DNA from: Cytophagales bacterium
Lineage (GTDB): Bacteria > Bacteroidota > Bacteroidia > Cytophagales > Cyclobacteriaceae
Assembly (NCBI GenBank): GCA_020402945.1
Contig: JADBYQ010000002.1
Span: 45,219-109,218 of the forward strand
Length of the DNA: 64,000 bases
Direction of reading: 5' to 3'
Part shown: positions 60,951-64,000 of the stretch, piece by piece
Numbering within the stretch: position 1 is the stretch's first letter
Layout: every line of letters begins with the position of its first letter
The notes under the pieces: generated by a model
The model's input: only the letters and a program-made list of their open reading frames with translations
What the model was told of the DNA's origin: nothing
Database searches by the model: none
Translations under genes and position numbers: made by a program

Positions 60951-61526
60951 ATGATGAACACGAAAAAAATCATTTACGCGCTGATCTTACCGCTGGTTGT
61001 GGTAAGCGGACTGTTGTTTGCTAATCGTGAAACTAAAAATGAAACCGCTAAAAAGTCAAACCCAAGGCCTCTCTCTGCTGCTGAACGGGAAGCTGTTTTG
61101 AAAAAATGGGAGGCTTCCCCTGACGGTATTATGCACAAAAAATGGGAAGCGCCTCCTGCAGGTAAAAAAGTACTTGCCAGTGCTGCTAAAATAAAGAAGT
61201 CCATTAGGGATACTACCAATATGGAGGCTGTTGTCACCTCACTTTCTCTTCTGCCCGGCTCAAGATTAGGTTTCGGAGTGATGGTAAGGATTAATGGTGA
61301 CGATTATATTCTTGCGTTTGGACCTGAAAAGTCGGGCAAGAATGATTTGAATTTTAACAATGAATTTGAGCAATTACATAGCCTGAAAGTTACCGACAAA
61401 ATAATGATAAGAAGCCATAGCGTATCGTACGCGCCCAAGTATGCATATCCAATAGTAACGGGCGACTATGTAGAACGAGATGGTAAAATAATTTACAAAC
61501 GTGTACCTCGCCAAGGCGGTTGCTAA
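60951..61526 (+). CDS. Secreted protein of unknown function
   Basis: About 191 residues. The ATG at 60951 gives MMNTKKIIYALILPLVVVSG, a clear signal peptide or anchor; a longer frame would include the promoter. The mature part has a Lys/Ala/Pro-rich stretch with a duplicated KKWEASPDGIMHKKWEAPPA motif. A beta-rich domain follows (LGFGVMVRINGDDYILAFGP, LHSLKVTDKIMIRSHSVSYA) and a basic end in a single Cys (RVPRQGGC). The family is not recognised. It is divergent from the membrane winged-helix regulator, so control by that protein is a reasonable guess. Confidence 0.6.
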   Translation: MMNTKKIIYALILPLVVVSGLLFANRETKNETAKKSNPRPLSAAEREAVLKKWEASPDGIMHKKWEAPPAGKKVLASAAKIKKSIRDTTNMEAVVTSLSLLPGSRLGFGVMVRINGDDYILAFGPEKSGKNDLNFNNEFEQLHSLKVTDKIMIRSHSVSYAPKYAYPIVTGDYVERDGKIIYKRVPRQGGC

Positions 61527-61628
61527 GTAAATTATGAGACACATTTACCAAATTTCATGGATTGACAAATTAGTGCTTCGATATTAGCTTCTTCATAAAC
61601 CGGCAAACTTTTAAAAACCAAATCTACT

Positions 61629-62681
61629 ATGCGTTACTTACATCTGACTTTCTTGTTTATTGTGTTGAGTTTCTTTTCAGCTAATCCGGATCTGGAAAGT
61701 TCAACGACTACCACAACCACCTTAAATTCCGACACTGCCAATTCAACCTCAAGCAATGATGGTGAACCACGCATATCCAACGTGATCTTGCAATCAAAAG
61801 ATGGAGGACGGACCTGGCAAGACATAAGTCTCGATTTGCCTGAAAATGGAGAGCCTCAAGATTTTTTTGCGGGAGAGTCGGACGTGTACTTACGCTTAAA
61901 AAATTCGATGTATCACAGTAAAAGTAATTCGGCAACACCCGTTTGGGAGAAAGCGAATGTTCCTGATCCTGGAAAAGCTTCAATTGTTTTCAATCGTTCA
62001 GGAGTCATGGCCTACAATTATGAAGGAGAAGTTTATAAAAAGTTGCCCGCTACTGGAACTTGGCTGCCGATCTACCAGGATTTTAAAAAACATTCGATGC
62101 GGACAATTTTTGAAACATCCAATGGTACGTTATTCTTAGGTTTCGATAGCGGTCTTTATAAATCTGCTGACAAGGGAAAAAGTTGGAAACAAGTCCAGAA
62201 TGAAGGTTGGTTGGGGAGTCTGGTGGAGTCTGAAGGGGTTCTGATGGGTACGGGTCAAAAAGGAATTATGCGTTCTACAGACAATGGGGAACACTGGGAA
62301 TGGGTAATCAGCGAGGGTGGCGTGGGTGTAGCGGTAGAGCGTATTGAAGGTGGGTTCGCGGCCATATCTTACAACACCATAACAAAATCCAGAAGAATAC
62401 GCATTTCGTTGGATAGTGGAAAAACATGGAAAGCAATTGATGAAACAATTCAGCCTTTGCTGTACATTCCATCTTTCAACGGATTTTCAGATGCTGCGTC
62501 TATTTCATCTATCAAACAAATGGGCAACTATTTTATTTGTGGCCATCCAATTGGTATACTCGTGTCACCCGACATGGGTAAAACGTGGAATGTTGCTCAT
62601 AAGGGTGTTGAGCAAAAAGTGTTTAAGGTCTTTGCTTCTGGCAATACGTTATATGCGGTGTTGATGAATATGGGATGCTGA
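61629..62681 (+). CDS. Secreted BNR/Asp-box beta-propeller protein
   Basis: A 350-residue protein. After a signal peptide (LHLTFLFIVLSFFSA) and a Thr/Ser-rich linker, five Asp-box motifs of the S-x-D-x-G-x-x-W type appear: SKDGGRTW, SADKGKSW, STDNGEHW, SLDSGKTW and SPDMGKTW. These mark the blades of a sialidase/sortilin-like or Ycf48-like propeller. No sialidase catalytic arginine triad is evident, so binding or scaffolding is more likely than hydrolysis. It ends in a Cys (MNMGC), as does the preceding gene product (QGGC), a curious shared feature of two neighbouring secreted proteins. Confidence 0.8.
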   Translation: MRYLHLTFLFIVLSFFSANPDLESSTTTTTTLNSDTANSTSSNDGEPRISNVILQSKDGGRTWQDISLDLPENGEPQDFFAGESDVYLRLKNSMYHSKSNSATPVWEKANVPDPGKASIVFNRSGVMAYNYEGEVYKKLPATGTWLPIYQDFKKHSMRTIFETSNGTLFLGFDSGLYKSADKGKSWKQVQNEGWLGSLVESEGVLMGTGQKGIMRSTDNGEHWEWVISEGGVGVAVERIEGGFAAISYNTITKSRRIRISLDSGKTWKAIDETIQPLLYIPSFNGFSDAASISSIKQMGNYFICGHPIGILVSPDMGKTWNVAHKGVEQKVFKVFASGNTLYAVLMNMGC

Positions 62682-62800
62682 AATTAGGAAAACGAAAATT
62701 ATATGATAGTATGGCATGGCGCTGCCAGATGTTTCATAGCGTTTAAGTAGCATTGGTGTAGCATGTTCCGCTGAATTAAAGCGAGTGGGAGGGATGTGTG

Positions 62801-62964
62801 GCTGTCCGCCAGTTGGCGGATGTTGCTGCTGCGTTGGCAAAAGCAATAGGGATAGAAGCCCCGATGTATAATCGGGATAAACTCCAAGCACGAAGTGTGT
62901 TGGCAGGAGCGAGGCCGGATCTCGACACTTGTCGGGACGAAAGCCCGGGCCGTAGGCATTGCCA
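62801..62964. repeat. Multi-hairpin intergenic element upstream of higBA
   Basis: A 5' hairpin TCCGCCA-GT-TGGCGGA (62806-62821) is followed by a domain closed by TGGCAA (62836-62841) and TTGCCA (62959-62964). Inside are CCCGAT-GTATA-ATCGGG (62861-62877), CCAAGCAC-GAA-GTGTGTTGG (62885-62904), and TCTCGAC-ACTT-GTCGGGA (62921-62938) enclosed by GGCC (62914-62917) and GGCC (62948-62951). It resembles intergenic repeats I recall in Bacteroidota with GGGATAGAAG at the left and GACGAAAGCCCG at the right, but I cannot confirm the family. It may be a MITE-like DNA element or a folded RNA. Confidence 0.6.
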
Positions 62965-62989
62965 TTTCAGACATAGAAAATTTCGTTTA

Positions 62990-63014
62990 AAAAGTAACCA
63001 AATTGGTTACTTTT
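62990..63014. promoter_or_regulatory. Perfect 25-bp palindrome, probable HigBA operator
   Basis: AAAAGTAACCAA-A-TTGGTTACTTTT has 12-bp perfect arms around one central base, 15 bases before the higB ATG. The placement fits autorepression by the HTH antitoxin. It could also act as a terminator for readthrough from upstream, because the arm ends in TTTT. Confidence 0.65.
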
Positions 63015-63028
63015 CTGTTTATTTGTGC

Positions 63029-63352
63029 ATGAACATTTATAATCGAAGCTCGATCACTACTTTTTATAGGGAGCATCCCGATTGTAAAGCCACACTGGAA
63101 AAGTGGTATCATGATGTGGAATCAAAAAATTGGAAAAGACCTGGAGACATTATTCGGGATTTTAATACAGCACGAACTATAAAAAATAGCCGTGCAATTT
63201 TTGAGATCAATCATAATGACTACCGCCTAATTGCTGAAATAAACTACCTGAAAGGCTGGGTGTTCATAAAATTTATAGGAACCCATGCTGAGTATGATAA
63301 AGTGGATGCAGAGTCGGTCAATCTGTTTAAAAACCAAAAGAGAAAATTATGA
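63029..63352 (+). CDS. higB: HigB-family mRNA interferase toxin
   Basis: A 107-residue basic protein. The pattern YREHPDCKATLEKWYHDVES, then KNWKRPGDIIRDFNTARTIK and RAIFEINHNDYRLIAEINYL, ending GWVFIKFIGTHAEYDKV, is that of the HigB toxin family of the RelE fold. Longer upstream frames read through the intergenic element and are not used. It cleaves translated mRNA at the ribosome in characterised members. Its stop overlaps the antitoxin start (ATGA). Toxin-first order is typical of higBA. Confidence 0.88.
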   Translation: MNIYNRSSITTFYREHPDCKATLEKWYHDVESKNWKRPGDIIRDFNTARTIKNSRAIFEINHNDYRLIAEINYLKGWVFIKFIGTHAEYDKVDAESVNLFKNQKRKL

Positions 63353-63705
63353 AATTCAAAATACTGAAAACAAAAAAGGATTACCTGATTGCCCTGGAGC
63401 GCTTTGAGGAAATATTTCAGGCAAAGCCAGAATCACCTGAAAGCGATGAAGCCGATATCCTTTCTCTCTTGATAAAGGAATACGAGGAAAAACATTATGT
63501 CATAAAAGCACACAATCCGCTGGAAGCCATTAAGTACAGAATGGAGCAACAGGGTTTAACCAATAGTGACCTTGCTGGGATACTTGGCTTTAAAAGTAGA
63601 GTAACTGATATTTTTAATAAACACCGGAAGTTAAACCTTACCATGGTGCGCAAGCTTCACACTCAATTGAATATTCCACTTGAAACATTAGTGAAAGAGT
63701 ATTAG
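63349..63705 (+). CDS. higA: HigA-family antitoxin with helix-turn-helix
   Basis: A 118-residue protein. The acidic N-terminal half (LERFEEIFQAKPESPESDEA) probably wraps the toxin. The C-terminal half is an XRE-type helix-turn-helix (EAIKYRMEQQGLTNSDLAGI, LGFKSRVTDIFNKHRKLN). It binds HigB and should bind the palindrome at 62990-63014 to repress the operon. It overlaps higB by four bases. No further gene is evident between it and the window end. Confidence 0.9.
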   Translation: MKFKILKTKKDYLIALERFEEIFQAKPESPESDEADILSLLIKEYEEKHYVIKAHNPLEAIKYRMEQQGLTNSDLAGILGFKSRVTDIFNKHRKLNLTMVRKLHTQLNIPLETLVKEY

Positions 63706-64000
63706 GTATTCTACATCGGCATCTGGTGTCGTAAAATAGCAATATTTGACAAATATCACTCGTTGTGAAGCGATTTAATATAACGGCTTATTATGTAACG
63801 AGTAGATTACTAAAAAGAACTGTGGTACATAATGTTTATGCGTTATGCTAACAATGTATTTGCGTCAAGCGGGGTTGACGCGTCTACCGCCCGCCACAAA
63901 AAACACATAAGACAATCTCCTACCACCTCTTCCAAGAATCGTTTTATTAGGCTATTTTTATCGGAACGTGGGCGATAGTGGCCTGGTAGAAGCATCGTTA
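63706..64000. other. Right-edge region without a supported gene
   Basis: 295 bases with no credible reading frame. It contains a perfect hairpin, GCGTCAA-GCGGGG-TTGACGC (63862-63881). TAACAATG (63850-63857) could pair with CATCGTTA at the very end of the window, with one mismatch, so a larger folded site may continue past the edge. A C-terminal frame on the minus strand (…QATIAHVPIKIA) may enter from outside but cannot be judged. Confidence 0.45.

Noticed and set aside
62798..63028. 77-codon extension of higB
   Set aside because: It reads through the hairpin element and the operator palindrome; the ATG at 63029 gives the family start.
63951..64000. C-terminal part of a gene entering from the right (…QATIAHVPIKIA on the minus strand)
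   Set aside because: Fewer than 17 codons are visible and no family can be recognised; an overlapping frame is equally open.
1..64000. tRNA, rRNA, prophage or insertion-sequence genes
   Set aside because: Intergenic regions were scanned by eye for tRNA arms and T-loop motifs, and proteins for transposase, integrase and capsid motifs. None was found; small degenerate remnants could be missed.

Overview
The window looks like the chromosome of a free-living, gliding member of the Bacteroidota, probably order Cytophagales. The evidence is internal. There is a GldC gliding gene. A SusC/CirA-like TonB receptor carries a carboxypeptidase-regulatory N-terminus, and two very large secreted proteins end in type A and type B (CHU_C) type IX secretion signals. 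There is a PD40/OmpA protein of PorE type. Recognisable Shine-Dalgarno sites are absent, and many genes are preceded by TAnnTTTG, the Bacteroidota -7 element. No rRNA, tRNA, CRISPR array, prophage or insertion sequence was seen.

Layout. 1-3.2 kb: outer-membrane receptor and the start of an SGNH lipoprotein. 3.3-5.7 kb: minus-strand run scoA-scoB, a two-gene nucleotidyltransferase module, gldC. 5.8-15.9 kb: PIG-L deacetylase, RelE/ParE-type toxin-antitoxin pair, sodium symporter with a 37-residue membrane partner, DUF2911 protein, AAG glycosylase, PorE-like OmpA protein, DUF3667 and HEAT-like genes. 16-23 kb: ABC-F ATPase, a second and nonsense-broken copy of the nucleotidyltransferase module, ECF-type sigma factor, desaturase, thioesterase, cold-shock protein with terminator and RhlE-type helicase, coiled-coil gene. 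23-29.3 kb: ceramidase-like enzyme, transketolase C-terminal half, alpha/beta hydrolase, yidD, cysS, rpe. 29.4-33 kb: LpoB-like and COG3014-like lipoproteins, a barrel protein, a small secreted protein. 33-37 kb: a strongly folded intergenic element, gyrA, a TPR gene. 37.1-42.7 kb: the imuA-imuB-dnaE2 translesion mutasome behind a palindrome-rich promoter. 43-46 kb: glycogen synthase and ADP-glucose pyrophosphorylase. 46-48.7 kb: transporter, aldo/keto reductase and TIGR04076-like genes. 49-51 kb: a membrane-spanning regulatory-domain protein coupled to a transglutaminase-like protein. 50.7-60.9 kb: M4 metalloprotease, giant PKD/CHU_C protein, and a ToxR-like membrane transcription factor. 61-64 kb: two secreted proteins, a multi-hairpin intergenic element, and a higBA toxin-antitoxin pair with a perfect palindromic operator.

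The best candidates for undescribed biology are: (i) the small-protein/nucleotidyltransferase pair present twice, at 3.7-4.3 kb and 18.1-18.8 kb, one copy with a stop codon inside a conserved tail; (ii) the nested stem structure between 33008 and 33126 upstream of gyrA; (iii) the multi-hairpin element at 62801-62964; (iv) the palindromes inside the imu promoter; and (v) the 37-residue membrane peptide overlapping the sodium symporter. All functions are inferred by reading the sequence, with no database search.
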